Position numbers and translations under genes: made by a program. A model generated the notes under the pieces. It was not told the DNA's origin. It ran no database searches and saw nothing but the letters and a program-made list of their open reading frames with translations. DNA of 64,000 nucleotides from positions 1 through 64,000 of the forward strand of contig JAAYAY010000179.1 of NCBI GenBank assembly GCA_012719125.1, written 5' to 3'. This DNA comes from Planctomycetaceae bacterium. Its GTDB lineage: Bacteria > Planctomycetota > Planctomycetia > Pirellulales > Thermoguttaceae. This document shows positions 37,465-46,650 of this stretch, in pieces (the first letter of the stretch is position 1; each line of letters begins with the position of its first letter).

Positions 37465-37692
37465 GTGCAGCAGCCCGACATCCGCGCCCGCCTCAGCCAC
37501 GACCTCGGAAAGACCTGGGAGCCGATCCTCTACATCCTGGCCGACGGCGTCGGCTACGCCGGCAGCGTGGCCCTCGACGACGGCACAATCGTCACCGTCA
37601 CCGGCGACGGCCAGGTCTCAGCCGGCCAACCCGCCGGTCGCGGCTACACCCTCCAGGCAATTCGCTGGAAACCGGATTCTCGCGCCGAGTGA
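37465..37692 (+). pseudogene. C-terminal remnant of a sialidase-like (BNR/Asp-box) protein
   Basis: The frame reads 'QPDIRARLSHDLGKTWEP', which contains a canonical Asp-box (S-x-D-x-G-x-T-W), followed by 'ADGVGYAGSVALDDGTIVTV' and 'GRGYTLQAIRWKP', the last propeller blade of exo-sialidase-type proteins. The rest of the propeller is missing and the upstream DNA is in another frame (the esterase remnant). This is a stump of about 75 residues. Confidence 0.6.
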
Positions 37693-37713
37693 TGGGCCAC
37701 ACGAGTCGCTCCT

Positions 37714-37938
37714 CTACGTTGTTCGTCGCGTGTGGAGCAGTTCACCGGCCTCAATGGGCCGAACATCCTCAGTACTCACGGTCACAAGGGCCACCGTCCG
37801 CCCGCCGCCGTCCACAAACTCGACCTCGTATCCACGACCGCCCTTGTAGACATGCACCACCGTTCCCACGTCTCCCCGATGCAGTTTGTCGTGCGGTGGG
37901 TTGCAGTCCAAGACCACCAGAGAATGTTCAGCAATCAT
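37714..37938 (-). CDS. DUF4926 domain protein (74 aa)
   Basis: The product 'MIAEHSLVVLDCNPPHDKLH' continues with 'RGDVGTVVHVYKGGRGYEVE' and 'VTVSTEDVRPIEAG', the small SH3-like beta-barrel of DUF4926. In other genomes these small proteins often lie beside DUF6883-type or toxin-related genes, and an antitoxin or chaperone role has been suggested; no such partner is obvious here. The gene begins at 37938 and runs tail-to-tail with the sialidase remnant. Confidence 0.75.
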   Translation of the reverse strand: MIAEHSLVVLDCNPPHDKLHRGDVGTVVHVYKGGRGYEVEFVDGGGRTVALVTVSTEDVRPIEAGELLHTRRTT

Positions 37939-38072
37939 TGGTCTTCATCCGGGTATGCTGTCACCAGTCGAGGGGGATCGTCGTCTTCAACGATCCAGAC
38001 CGTCAGTACAACCATCCACGGCGCAACAGCCGCGTTGTGTGTATCCGTTGCCCGTTTCGGCTGGCGTCCACG

Positions 38073-38705
38073 CTACGTTGCATCGATCCACCATCTGCGT
38101 GGCCAGGGGTCTGGATTCTTAGCGATACTCATTGCATGATACTGCGCCAAATCGATCAAGTAGTCAAGGTGGAACGAGATCATACGTCTCAGCCCGTTTG
38201 AAGTTGTACGACCGATGTAGCTCAGGCGAGCACTGTGGCGGCTCGGTGGCACGTGAGTGATGTTCTCGTGCGGGCAGTACTCGTGCGAGTAGCCGCATCG
38301 CAGCCATTCGTAGATTAGAGCGGCGTACGTGTGTCGTTTGAGGTCTGCACGCGACACATTCGAATACTTCGCCTGAGCCACAGAAAGCTCTAGGTCGATT
38401 TCATGATCACGAAAGATGCGCGTGTTGTCTCCTGGCGACCCGTACGGGGTGTCCACTTCTGCAACCAAGTTGGAGTTGATCAGCGCCGGAACGCAAACCC
38501 AAGTCGTGTGTGCCTCGGACGGCGAAAACTGGACAAGCAACGCGATGAAGCGTCGGCGGTCGATGCCGCGTCCCGGCCAGCGGGCGGCCGCACACGCGGA
38601 AATGACCGCCGAGAGTATCAATACGAGGTCCCCGTACGAGACGCTGATTTCGGAATCAACCAGTTCTCGTACCAGACGGATTCGGTCTTGAAGGAAGTGA
38701 TGCAC
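38073..38705 (-). CDS. Conserved hypothetical helical protein (210 aa)
   Basis: 'MHHFLQDRIRLVRELVDSEI' is followed by 'SYGDLVLILSAVISACAAARWPG' and 'RRRFIALLVQFSP', then a C-terminal part with 'HTYAALIYEWLRCGYSHEYC' and 'RMISFHLDYLIDLAQYH'. It is mostly helical and soluble apart from one hydrophobic helix. I recall similar unnamed proteins in diverse bacteria. It lies upstream of the DUF4926 gene on the same strand (134-base gap), so they may be linked. No ribosome site is obvious at the chosen ATG. Confidence 0.6.
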   Translation of the reverse strand: MHHFLQDRIRLVRELVDSEISVSYGDLVLILSAVISACAAARWPGRGIDRRRFIALLVQFSPSEAHTTWVCVPALINSNLVAEVDTPYGSPGDNTRIFRDHEIDLELSVAQAKYSNVSRADLKRHTYAALIYEWLRCGYSHEYCPHENITHVPPSRHSARLSYIGRTTSNGLRRMISFHLDYLIDLAQYHAMSIAKNPDPWPRRWWIDAT

Positions 38706-39211
38706 GATTCGCAGTTGCTCGACTGGAGTGCCTGTTTCGCATCTCTCAGCTTGGCGGAAGAACGCTCAGCGTCAGCGCGAAGCGCCGTCTGCTGCAGGCC
38801 GTTGTCAGTTTGGCTCACCATTTTCCTTATCGGGAAGCGCAAGTTCCTTTCTGGACGAACCCGATCCGTCCTGCCACGATGCCACTGAGCATACCGCCCC
38901 TCCCCGCCAAGTCAACCCATCTCTTCGCCACGGCCAACACCCTTCGCAGAACGTTCAGCAGCCACAAGAACCTCCAACACAAGACGTCGCACCGCCAACG
39001 CCCCCACCCCACCCTCCTCCGGCGGAAGGCCGGGCGCCGGCAGACCCCGCCTCTCTTTCACCGCGCAGAAGCAGTCAATAGCCCCGATACCCTCCTCCGT
39101 GTCCTCTGTGCCTCTGTGTTTTCCTGTTCTTGAATCAAGTCGTTTCCTGCTTCGACTGTCCGATAAACCACCAGCCCCCCCAACAAATCCGCCTCACCGT
39201 TCAAAAACCAC

Positions 39212-39246
39212 TTGACATGCGTACACTATTATGATACTGTACGCAT
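39212..39246 (+). promoter_or_regulatory. Palindromic promoter/operator
   Basis: A consensus TTGACA at 39212-39217 runs into ATGCGTAC (39217-39224), which is mirrored by GTACGCAT (39239-39246) around a 14-base AT-rich centre holding TATGAT and GATACT. A half-site overlapping -35 and the other overlapping the start codon is the layout of an autorepressed small DNA-binding protein gene. Confidence 0.5.
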
Positions 39247-39417
39247 GAACATAACCAAACACTCTCTCGCCCCCTCGACCGCCATGAACCACCCAGCCCC
39301 CGACGCCGACTCCACGCCCTCCGCGCCAGGCAGACACACGGTTCCAACGGCTACTGGTACTGGGCCCTCCCCGAACACGAGCAACGACTCCAACAACTCG
39401 CCGCCGCCTCATGGTAG
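39245..39417 (+). pseudogene. Frameshifted small protein gene behind the palindromic promoter
   Basis: The ATG at 39245 overlaps the operator, but the frame it opens is Ser/Thr/Pro-rich and unlike a protein. One frame over, the same DNA reads 'SRPLDRHEPPSPRRRLHALR' and 'ARQTHGSNGYWYWALPEHEQ' ending at TAG 39415-39417, which looks like genuine coding sequence without a start. A single-base indel near the start would join them. The family is not recognised; a small regulator or antitoxin is only a guess from the promoter layout. Confidence 0.45.
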
Positions 39418-39439
39418 CTCCCTCGAACATCTCCCTAAG

Positions 39440-39600
39440 AAAGTGGGCCCACTTTGGGGAGTAAGTGTCAGAAAACGTAATTTCCGGGAGAAGTTGATCG
39501 CAAAACAACACCAACGAGGCATACGCCCATAGACACATCGAGGTAACTCCGCGACCCAACCTTCACATACATGCCCGCAACACGCCCACAAGCCAGGACA
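39440..39600 (-). repeat. Dispersed repeat, copy 2, with adjacent 16-bp palindrome
   Basis: 39541-39600 is the reverse-complement partner of 8509-8568 (shared TGTGAAGGTTGGGT core). About 85 bases away, AAAGTGGGCCCACTTT at 39440-39455 is a perfect palindrome. The DNA between may belong to one larger element. Confidence 0.55.
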
Positions 39601-39724
39601 CGTAACACGATACGTGCAAGTAGTCCGCCCGATTCCCGTTTCCTTGCCCGCCACGCCCATCTCCGATTGAATAGACTCCTGTTGATTCCACGATAACGGG
39701 CATTCCACCCTCAGAAGGGCAACG

Positions 39725-42514
39725 ATGATGCGACGAGCGTTCGATGGAGTACTTCTGGTCAGTATCTTCCTCGTTCTGGCAAACAACCTCAACGCCCAGA
39801 CCGTCCGCCTCAACCTGACCCCCGGCATGGTCGTCAACGAACTCGGCGAGGGAAACCCCGAGGCCATGGTCGACGAACAGGACGCCGTCGGCGATCCGCC
39901 GTCGGGCGAACCGAAAAACGCCTGGTCCGTCAACTCGCGCTACTGGCAGAAGAAACAGCCGCTCCACGCCCATCTGGATCTGGGGCAGGTCCGCAACCTC
40001 TCCTCGCTGTGGATCTACGACACCTTCAACGTCGGGCCCCTGCAGATTTCGGTCGGCGAGCCGGGGAATTGGACCGTCGTCAAGGCCGTCGACACGGACC
40101 GCTACAAGACCTGGGTCGAGATCCCCCTCGAAGCAAACACCCGTTATCTCCGTCTGACTCGCGTCAACGGCGCGTGCATCTTCTCGGAAATCGCGATCTA
40201 CCAGTACACGCCCGAAGGCTACCAGGCGATGCTGACCCACAAGGCGGCTGACGAAAAGGCCCGAGTCGAACGCGAAGCCGCCCTCGTCAAAGCCCGCGAA
40301 GAGGCGGCCCATCGCCCCCTGATTGATCTCGGACCGCCCTACGGGCAGCTCTCACTCGTCGACGAAATCGACTGCACCAAGACCGATCACCTGTTCGCCG
40401 AAGCACCACAAGGGGCCAGCCGTGTGGAGGACATTCTGGGCAGCCCCTGCCGCGTGCTCAATAAAACACCCGACCAGTCGGCCTGCTTCACCTACCGCAT
40501 CGGGCGAATGAAACTGCTCCAGCCGGGCAGCCGCTATCTGCTCACCGTCGAGTACCCAGAAGACGCACCCCGCACCGTCATCGTCATGAACGGCGGCAAT
40601 GAGACGTCCCGCGGTTTCCACACGGGCGCAACCTTCGGCGACGCCTTCCATCCCAAGTACGTCAACAACAACAACGAGTCGATCGACGTCCCGCTATCGG
40701 GCAAGTACGAAACCTGGTCCAGCCTGTTCCGCCTCCACGACCGCACGCCCGACACTAGATTCCTCCGCGGCGAAGGCTTGAGGGCACTCACCGCCGAAGA
40801 CGGCTTCACCGTGACGATCGCCCAATTCTCGGCTCCCAATATTCCGCTGTCTCAGGGAGCGGCCGTCCGGCGGATCCGCCTGTTTGAGGTGCCCGACTCG
40901 CTCGATCTGACGGCCAAGTACACGCCTGTGCCGGAAGGCTTGCCAAGGCGGCATTTCTTCTGGCGTGAGGAAATGGCCGACGGCGTGATCACCTCAAAGA
41001 AGGAAGAGGAACGCGGGCTTCGCGACCCGCTCGACTGGTACCGCTACAAGGCCGAGACGATGCGGTTCCTCGGAATGAACACCTTCGCCAAGGACCTCCT
41101 CGAGTTCGGCGCCTGCCAGGGCTGGGACTCGACCGAGGGGGGCGGCAACCAGTGGGTCTTCTTCAACAGCGACCAGAAGGATCTGTGGCCGCAGATCGTC
41201 GAGCTGATGGGCGAGGCCGGTATCGACATCCTGCCTTACTACGAGTACGCCGGCAGCAAAGGATACCAGGGGCTGGGCAACCAGCGCCGGGCGAAACCGC
41301 TCACCCGCGACGACGCCTACACCCACATCCGCTGGATCGAGTCGTCCAACGCCGACCTGACCGACCCCGACACCTACACTGACTTCAAGAAGATGCTCGA
41401 TCTGACGATCGTGCGTCACAAGGACAAGGCAAACTTCCTCGGCGCCTGGCTTCGGCCGCGAGCGCAATTGCCCATGAGCTTTGCCGACGCCACTCGGGCG
41501 CGCTTCGCCGAAGAAGCCAACGGCGGCCGACAGGTCTCACGAAAGGACCTGATCGACGATCAGGCACTACTCGCCAGGTACTACGACTGGTGGTACGGCA
41601 AGCGGCGCGAGTTCCTCGTCGCCATGCGCAACCATCTCCGTACGCAGGGCGTGAACCCGGAAGCCCTGATCCTCTTCACCGCCACCATGGGCGAACCCGG
41701 ACCGTCGTTTCCCACCTGGGACAAGCTCTTCGTAACCGACAACACGGTCCGTTGGACGGAACTGCTCAAGGACCCGGCCGTTTCGCTGGGCCAGGACATG
41801 AAGCCCGTCGACATCGCCGATGTCATTCGCGAAGGCCGCTACTTGAAGGCACTCCTCTCGCCGCCGCTCACCTGGGGCGGTTGGGAGGTTCACCATTCCT
41901 GCCCGCCCGCCGACCCGCAGCGCTATCAGGACACCGACGGCGTGCTCATGACCCACTGCTTCAATCGGGCCTACACGGTCGGTTCCCCGGCCAGCTTCGA
42001 CGCCTTCCGCGGCCCCGCCGGCCTGGCCGTCGTCCGGCACTACACCCTCAATGAGGACATGATGTTCGACCGCGAAGACAAAGAGCGAGTGGGCTACTTC
42101 GTGGTCGACATGGAACGCGCGGGCCCCTACTGCATGCTGGGCGAAGCCCGGGCGATGGCCTACGGCGACCCCAACGATATCGGCTACCTGGTGGGGAACA
42201 ACTTCTCGCGCGGGTTCCCTGAATACGTCCGGAACTTCAACACCGCCTATCTCTCGCTCCCCGCCCTGCCGAGCCATGTCTTGGCCGATGTGTCCTCCGA
42301 TCCGGAAGTCGTCGTCCGGGCGATTGAAACGGCCGGTCATGGAACCTATCTGGCCGTGGTCAATACAGCGCTGACGGCGAAACCATCGGTTCGAATCGAT
42401 CTGCCCGCCGGGCGACTGACCGATGCGGTGAGCGGTGAGACGATAGCCACAGAGAATGGAGGCGTGAGTCTGGAACTCTATCCTTGCCAGTTACAGGCGT
42501 TGCGGATCAGGTGA
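39725..42514 (+). CDS. Large secreted glycan-related protein with discoidin-like N-terminus
   Basis: The 929-residue product starts at one of two adjacent ATGs (39725 or 39728) after AAGGGC and has a signal peptide ending in LNAQ. Residues about 70-165 ('HAHLDLGQVRNLSSLWIYDT', 'TRYLRLTRVNGACIFSEIAI') resemble a discoidin/F5-8 C carbohydrate-binding domain. A charged helical linker (about 170-195) follows, then a beta domain. From about 420, 'DPLDWYRYKAETMRFLGMNT' and 'IVELMGEAGIDILPYYEYAG' suggest a TIM-barrel glycosidase-like core. A beta tail closes the protein. No characterised family is recognised. Confidence 0.75.
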   Translation: MMRRAFDGVLLVSIFLVLANNLNAQTVRLNLTPGMVVNELGEGNPEAMVDEQDAVGDPPSGEPKNAWSVNSRYWQKKQPLHAHLDLGQVRNLSSLWIYDTFNVGPLQISVGEPGNWTVVKAVDTDRYKTWVEIPLEANTRYLRLTRVNGACIFSEIAIYQYTPEGYQAMLTHKAADEKARVEREAALVKAREEAAHRPLIDLGPPYGQLSLVDEIDCTKTDHLFAEAPQGASRVEDILGSPCRVLNKTPDQSACFTYRIGRMKLLQPGSRYLLTVEYPEDAPRTVIVMNGGNETSRGFHTGATFGDAFHPKYVNNNNESIDVPLSGKYETWSSLFRLHDRTPDTRFLRGEGLRALTAEDGFTVTIAQFSAPNIPLSQGAAVRRIRLFEVPDSLDLTAKYTPVPEGLPRRHFFWREEMADGVITSKKEEERGLRDPLDWYRYKAETMRFLGMNTFAKDLLEFGACQGWDSTEGGGNQWVFFNSDQKDLWPQIVELMGEAGIDILPYYEYAGSKGYQGLGNQRRAKPLTRDDAYTHIRWIESSNADLTDPDTYTDFKKMLDLTIVRHKDKANFLGAWLRPRAQLPMSFADATRARFAEEANGGRQVSRKDLIDDQALLARYYDWWYGKRREFLVAMRNHLRTQGVNPEALILFTATMGEPGPSFPTWDKLFVTDNTVRWTELLKDPAVSLGQDMKPVDIADVIREGRYLKALLSPPLTWGGWEVHHSCPPADPQRYQDTDGVLMTHCFNRAYTVGSPASFDAFRGPAGLAVVRHYTLNEDMMFDREDKERVGYFVVDMERAGPYCMLGEARAMAYGDPNDIGYLVGNNFSRGFPEYVRNFNTAYLSLPALPSHVLADVSSDPEVVVRAIETAGHGTYLAVVNTALTAKPSVRIDLPAGRLTDAVSGETIATENGGVSLELYPCQLQALRIR

Positions 42515-42755
42515 TCACTGGTTCACACTGCCGTGATCGTCGGAGGAATATAGATCGTACTTGTAGCGTGGTTCAACATGTGGACCTTCACCCGCCCATA
42601 AGTTCTGGTGAATAGCAGAAAACCCTTGACGCCTACGAAAGACAGTTGCAGGCCCTCCAGCAAATGAGATACGATACTGTCGGAATGAAAGGGTGACTCG
42701 CCCAGGCGTTCTGCCTGTTTGCCACCTCCATCTATACCACTTTTCAGGATGCGTT

Positions 42756-43424
42756 ATGGAACCTGACGGCACAAGCACCACACCGCCACCGCGTTTCCTG
42801 TTCTATTGCCGCGACTGCGACATGGTCTTCGAAGCCGCCCCCGACGGAACCGGTTACGAACAAACTCCCTGTCCGGCCTGTCAACAGATGTGCCTCACCG
42901 TCGAGTTCGAGCAAGAAGAAATGCAGCGCGACGAAGCGGAGGCTTCGTTCGCCTCTTTTCTTGGAGGCTTGCTGATCAACGGTCTTCCTCGCCTGGGGCG
43001 TGCGGAACGTCGCGCCTGGCATTCGCTGGTGCCCAGAAGGAAGGCCAAGCTCGTAACAATTGCCCACTACGAGACTTGCGAGGATGCGGAAGCCGATGTG
43101 AAGATTCTCGCCGAACATGGGATCCGCGCACTGACCGTGGGCGAGGAGACGAGAGTGGTCAGCGAGGGGCGGTTAGGCTGGCAGCCGACCATCGAACTGC
43201 AAGTGCCGGTGCAGTTTGCTTTCACAGCCGGCCAGATCCTCCGCGCAGCGGATCCGCCCCAGGAGGAACAACGAGTGGAACGGGACATGTCGGAAGAGGA
43301 CGTGGTCTTTCCCTGCGAAGAATGCGGAGAGATGCTGTCTTTCCCGGGCTATCGGCGAGGCAAGGTGGAAGTCTGCCGTCATTGTGGTGAATACGTGGAT
43401 GTGCCGTCTGCAGAAGGAGCCTGA
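42756..43424 (+). CDS. Protein with N- and C-terminal zinc ribbons
   Basis: ATG 42756 follows AGGA and gives 222 residues. Two four-Cys zinc-ribbon motifs bracket the protein: C(RD)C ... C(PA)C at about 18-43 and C(EE)C ... C(RH)C at about 192-213. The centre has 'VTIAHYETCEDAEADVKILA' and 'HGIRALTVGEETRVV', which resembles the DUF2007-type 'signal-transducing' fold that follows 'Y.....A....L...GI'. The next gene begins three bases after its stop. A role as a small regulator or metal-binding chaperone is possible but unproven. Confidence 0.75.
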   Translation: MEPDGTSTTPPPRFLFYCRDCDMVFEAAPDGTGYEQTPCPACQQMCLTVEFEQEEMQRDEAEASFASFLGGLLINGLPRLGRAERRAWHSLVPRRKAKLVTIAHYETCEDAEADVKILAEHGIRALTVGEETRVVSEGRLGWQPTIELQVPVQFAFTAGQILRAADPPQEEQRVERDMSEEDVVFPCEECGEMLSFPGYRRGKVEVCRHCGEYVDVPSAEGA

Positions 43425-43427
43425 CCT

Positions 43428-44801
43428 ATGAGTGATCTCAATCGTCGCGATTTCCTCCGCCGCTCGAAACACGCCGGCCTGACCTTGGCCGCCGGGGCTA
43501 CGATCCTCGCCAACCCGCGATCCGTCCGGGCCACGCCGGCCAACGACAAGATCGCCCTGGCCGTCATCGGCTGCGCGGGGCGGGGCGGGATGCTCACTCG
43601 CGGCTTCGCCTCCCGGGGAGACTGCGAATTCACCTATTTCGCCGACGTCGACTCGGCCGCCTTCGACAAGCACGCCAAGGGGATCGCCGAACTCCAGGGC
43701 GGCAGAACGCCCAAGTTCGTCCAGGATTTTCGCAAGGCACTCGACGATCCGGCCCTCGATGCCGTCGTCATCGCCACGCCGACCCACTGGCATGCCCCGG
43801 CAACCGTATGGGCCTGTCAGGCCGGCAAGGACGTCTACGTCGAGAAGCCGCTCTGTCACAACGCCTGGGAAGGCCAGCAGATGGTCAAGGCGGCACGGAA
43901 GTACAATCGCGTGGTCCAGGTGGGAACCCAGAACCGCAGCGCGCCCTACAACATGGCCGCCCGGCAGTACATCGCCGACGGGAAACTCGGCAAGGTGCAC
44001 TACGTCCGGGTGCTTAATCAGAAGCTCTGGGCCAACTTCGAGATGGCGCCCGACAGAGAGGCTCCCAAGGGCTTCGACTGGGACATGTGGAACGGCCCCG
44101 CCCCGGAACATGCCTACAACACGACCCTGCGCTATCACTGGCACCACCTCTGGCGCTACTGCATCGGCGATATCGGCAACGACGGCGCCCACCAGTTCGA
44201 CGAAGCCCGAATGATCGTCGGCTTCGACATCCCGCGCCAGGTCTACTGCACGGGCGGACGCTTCAACACCAAGGGGGCGGCCGACACGCCCGACACCCAG
44301 ATCGCGACCTTCACCTACGACACCGACCTGGTCGTCACCCTGGAACTTACCCTCTACACCCCCTATATGTTGAAGATCGACGGAGAGGTCCGCGACGGCG
44401 ATCTGTTCCCTTACTGGCCCCAGTGCGCCACGCGGATCGAGATCTACGGCGACCAGGGCGTGATGACCGTCGGCCGCATGGGCGGCGGCTGGCAGGTTCA
44501 CGTCCGCACCAAGGATCGCCAGCCCGTCGTCAAGGACCAGATGTACGGCCGGTTCCCCGATGCCGACCACCAGGCGAACTTCGTCCAGTGCCTTCGCAGC
44601 CGGGAGAAGCCCAACGCCGACATCGAGATCGGCCACCGCAGCCACCTCACCCTCCACTACGCCACCATGAGCTATCGCACGGGCGGCCAGAGGCTGGTCG
44701 TCGATCCCCAAACCCAGCACGTCGACAATCCCGAGGCCATGGCCCTGTTCAAACGCGAATATCGCAAGCCCTGGGTACTGGAAGAGGTTGAGGGGGCGTG
44801 A
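43428..44801 (+). CDS. Tat-exported Gfo/Idh/MocA family oxidoreductase
   Basis: The 457-residue protein begins 'MSDLNRRDFLRRSKHAGLTL', a twin-arginine signal. The NAD(P)-binding Rossmann fold follows with 'LAVIGCAGRGGMLTRGFA' and the family signature EKPLCHN (about residues 140-146), then the C-terminal substrate domain with 'GNDGAHQFDEARMIVGFDIP'. Periplasmic members in planctomycetes act on sugars or glycan breakdown products; the cofactor is carried folded through the Tat system. The ribosome site AAGGAG overlaps the end of the zinc-ribbon gene. Confidence 0.92.
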   Translation: MSDLNRRDFLRRSKHAGLTLAAGATILANPRSVRATPANDKIALAVIGCAGRGGMLTRGFASRGDCEFTYFADVDSAAFDKHAKGIAELQGGRTPKFVQDFRKALDDPALDAVVIATPTHWHAPATVWACQAGKDVYVEKPLCHNAWEGQQMVKAARKYNRVVQVGTQNRSAPYNMAARQYIADGKLGKVHYVRVLNQKLWANFEMAPDREAPKGFDWDMWNGPAPEHAYNTTLRYHWHHLWRYCIGDIGNDGAHQFDEARMIVGFDIPRQVYCTGGRFNTKGAADTPDTQIATFTYDTDLVVTLELTLYTPYMLKIDGEVRDGDLFPYWPQCATRIEIYGDQGVMTVGRMGGGWQVHVRTKDRQPVVKDQMYGRFPDADHQANFVQCLRSREKPNADIEIGHRSHLTLHYATMSYRTGGQRLVVDPQTQHVDNPEAMALFKREYRKPWVLEEVEGA

Positions 44802-44869
44802 ACTGGGTGGTCGTGGTAAGTGAAGATAGTTGGGCAAGATCAACAATCGCCACCTTTCCCAGCCTCCTC

Positions 44870-44897
44870 AGCTCAAAGCTCACCGCTCATAGCTCAA
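44870..44897. repeat. AGCTCAAAGCTCA repeat, copy 1
   Basis: AGCTCAAAGCTCACCGCTCA and following bases form a short direct-repeat element. An inverted copy lies at 49425-49458 (GAGCTTTGAGC units). It is located in the gap before the GT2-TPR gene. Confidence 0.55.
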
Positions 44898-44992
44898 CCA
44901 GAATCGACCTTTTGTCACGACCCGGAACCAGTTACACTCCCACCCCCCACTGGATAACGTGCCGGAATCCCAACTCGATGAAGGGAGTGTCG

Positions 44993-46546
44993 ATGACTAG
45001 CGAGCAAGCCGCCCGACGGCCCAAACTCTCGGTGGCCATGATCGTCCGCGACGAGGCGGCCGTCCTGGCCGACACCATCGAAAACGTGTGCGATATCGCC
45101 GACGACATCTTCGTCCTCGATACCGGCTCCACCGACGACACCATCCGCATCGCCGAAAAGGCCGGTGCCCGAGTGGCAACGCTTCCCTGGACCGACGACT
45201 TCTCCGCCGCCAGAAACTGCGCCATGGATCAGATCGAGAGCGACTGGATCCTGTGGCTGGATGCCGGCGAGACGCTCTCGGCCGAGTCGAAATCGGCGTT
45301 CCGCCAATTCATCGACCGCGAGGCGGACCCTCGGAAAGTCTACATGCTGATGGTGGTGCTCCCTTCGGCGGATCCGTCTTCCTCGGCCGAGCAGGCGGCT
45401 CGCATGCGGCTTCTGCCGAATCTGCCCGGCCTTCATTTTCGCGGGCGCGTCCGCGAGACGCTGGAAGCGTCGCTTGCCGGGCTCGGCTTGTCCGTCGATA
45501 TGGCCCCCGCCCGAATCCAAAGGCATCGCCGCGAGAACCTCCCGGCCCGGAAGGCCAACAAAGCCCGTCGGAACCTGCGGATCGTTGCCGCCGAGGGCCG
45601 GCGGGTCGAGAAACTGCCGGTCTCCCTGCTTCTCGCGGCCGGAGAGGCGCTGAGCGATCTCCAGGAAACAGAAAAGGCCCGCCAGGCCTTCCTGCAAGCG
45701 AAGCAATTGGCCGAGCGTGGCTCGACCGAAATGCTCGACGCCTACTACGGCCTGTTGACCACCTTCGACGGCATTCCCGAACTCCGCGATCAGCAACTGT
45801 CGGTCGGCCTGGAGGCTCTCGAAATCTTCCCCCTCGACGCCCAACTCCTCTGCGCCATGGGGAGCTACCTCCAGATGCAGAACCGGCTCGATCTGGCGGA
45901 ACGGTCGTTCGAGACGGCCGTTCAATACGGGCAGGTCGACCTCGAAACCTGGCACCTGGCCGAAATCGCCGAGATGGCCGCCGTCTGTCTGGCCCTCACC
46001 CAACAACTGTCGGGCAACAACGAAAAAGCGCGAGAGGTGCTTCTGGATGCCCTTCAGCGGTTTCCCGATTCGGTCCGGGTGCGGCGGCACTTGATCGATC
46101 TGGTGGTGAAACTCGGCCAAGTGAACCAGGCCCTCGAACTGGTCGGGGCGTTGGTCGGAACGACACCCCTCCCCACGCCGTGGCGTAATGCCGTGTTGGG
46201 AGCCTGCAAAGCGGCGTCCAAGGACTGGCTCCCGGCCCTGGGCTACCTGCAGAGCGCCTACGTGGGAGGCTGCCACGACGCCTTCTGCCTGAGATGGTTG
46301 GTGGTCACGTTGATCTCCAACGGCCAGATGGAGGCCGCCCGGCCGGTCTTGGACCAATGGCTCGAGCGGGAACCGAACAACAACGAGGCCCTGGCCTACT
46401 TGAGCCGCATGGAAGCCCGCTCTCGCGAGGAGAATCTCGCGAAAAACCTTCGCGTCGATCGTGCGGGACGCGGCACGACCGCGCCCCTGCCGCCCCTCGA
46501 CGCCGCTTCAACGGCAACCTCTCCCCCGCTGGAAATCGAGACTTGA
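44993..46546 (+). CDS. Family 2 glycosyltransferase with TPR region
   Basis: ATG 44993 is five bases after AAGGGAG, giving 517 residues; ATG 44978 in the same frame lacks a site. The N-terminal 210 residues are a GT2 (GT-A) domain: 'LSVAMIVRDEAAVLADTIEN', 'DDIFVLDTGSTDDTIRIAEK' and 'WILWLDAGETL' (DxD-like DAG). From about 220 to 480 are helical TPR repeats, for example 'LDLAERSFETAVQYGQVDLE'. The fusion is common in bacteria that glycosylate lipids or proteins. No membrane segment is evident. Confidence 0.88.
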   Translation: MTSEQAARRPKLSVAMIVRDEAAVLADTIENVCDIADDIFVLDTGSTDDTIRIAEKAGARVATLPWTDDFSAARNCAMDQIESDWILWLDAGETLSAESKSAFRQFIDREADPRKVYMLMVVLPSADPSSSAEQAARMRLLPNLPGLHFRGRVRETLEASLAGLGLSVDMAPARIQRHRRENLPARKANKARRNLRIVAAEGRRVEKLPVSLLLAAGEALSDLQETEKARQAFLQAKQLAERGSTEMLDAYYGLLTTFDGIPELRDQQLSVGLEALEIFPLDAQLLCAMGSYLQMQNRLDLAERSFETAVQYGQVDLETWHLAEIAEMAAVCLALTQQLSGNNEKAREVLLDALQRFPDSVRVRRHLIDLVVKLGQVNQALELVGALVGTTPLPTPWRNAVLGACKAASKDWLPALGYLQSAYVGGCHDAFCLRWLVVTLISNGQMEAARPVLDQWLEREPNNNEALAYLSRMEARSREENLAKNLRVDRAGRGTTAPLPPLDAASTATSPPLEIET

Positions 46547-46650
46547 CGCGCCGGTCTAGTCAGCCGCTCCGAACGGTTCCGAACTGTCTACCTGCCCAGG
46601 CGACCGACCGGCCTGGTTCGGCCTTGACGGCTGATCCGGATATTCCATGC

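Larger units (their letters stand above)
38706..39724. other. Degraded intergenic region
   Basis: About 1 kb contains a promoter/operator-like palindrome (39212-39246), a frameshifted small gene (39245-39417), a 16-bp palindrome (39440-39455) and a dispersed repeat (39541-39600). The first 500 bases are Pro/Arg-rich in every frame and show no supported gene. Confidence 0.6.
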
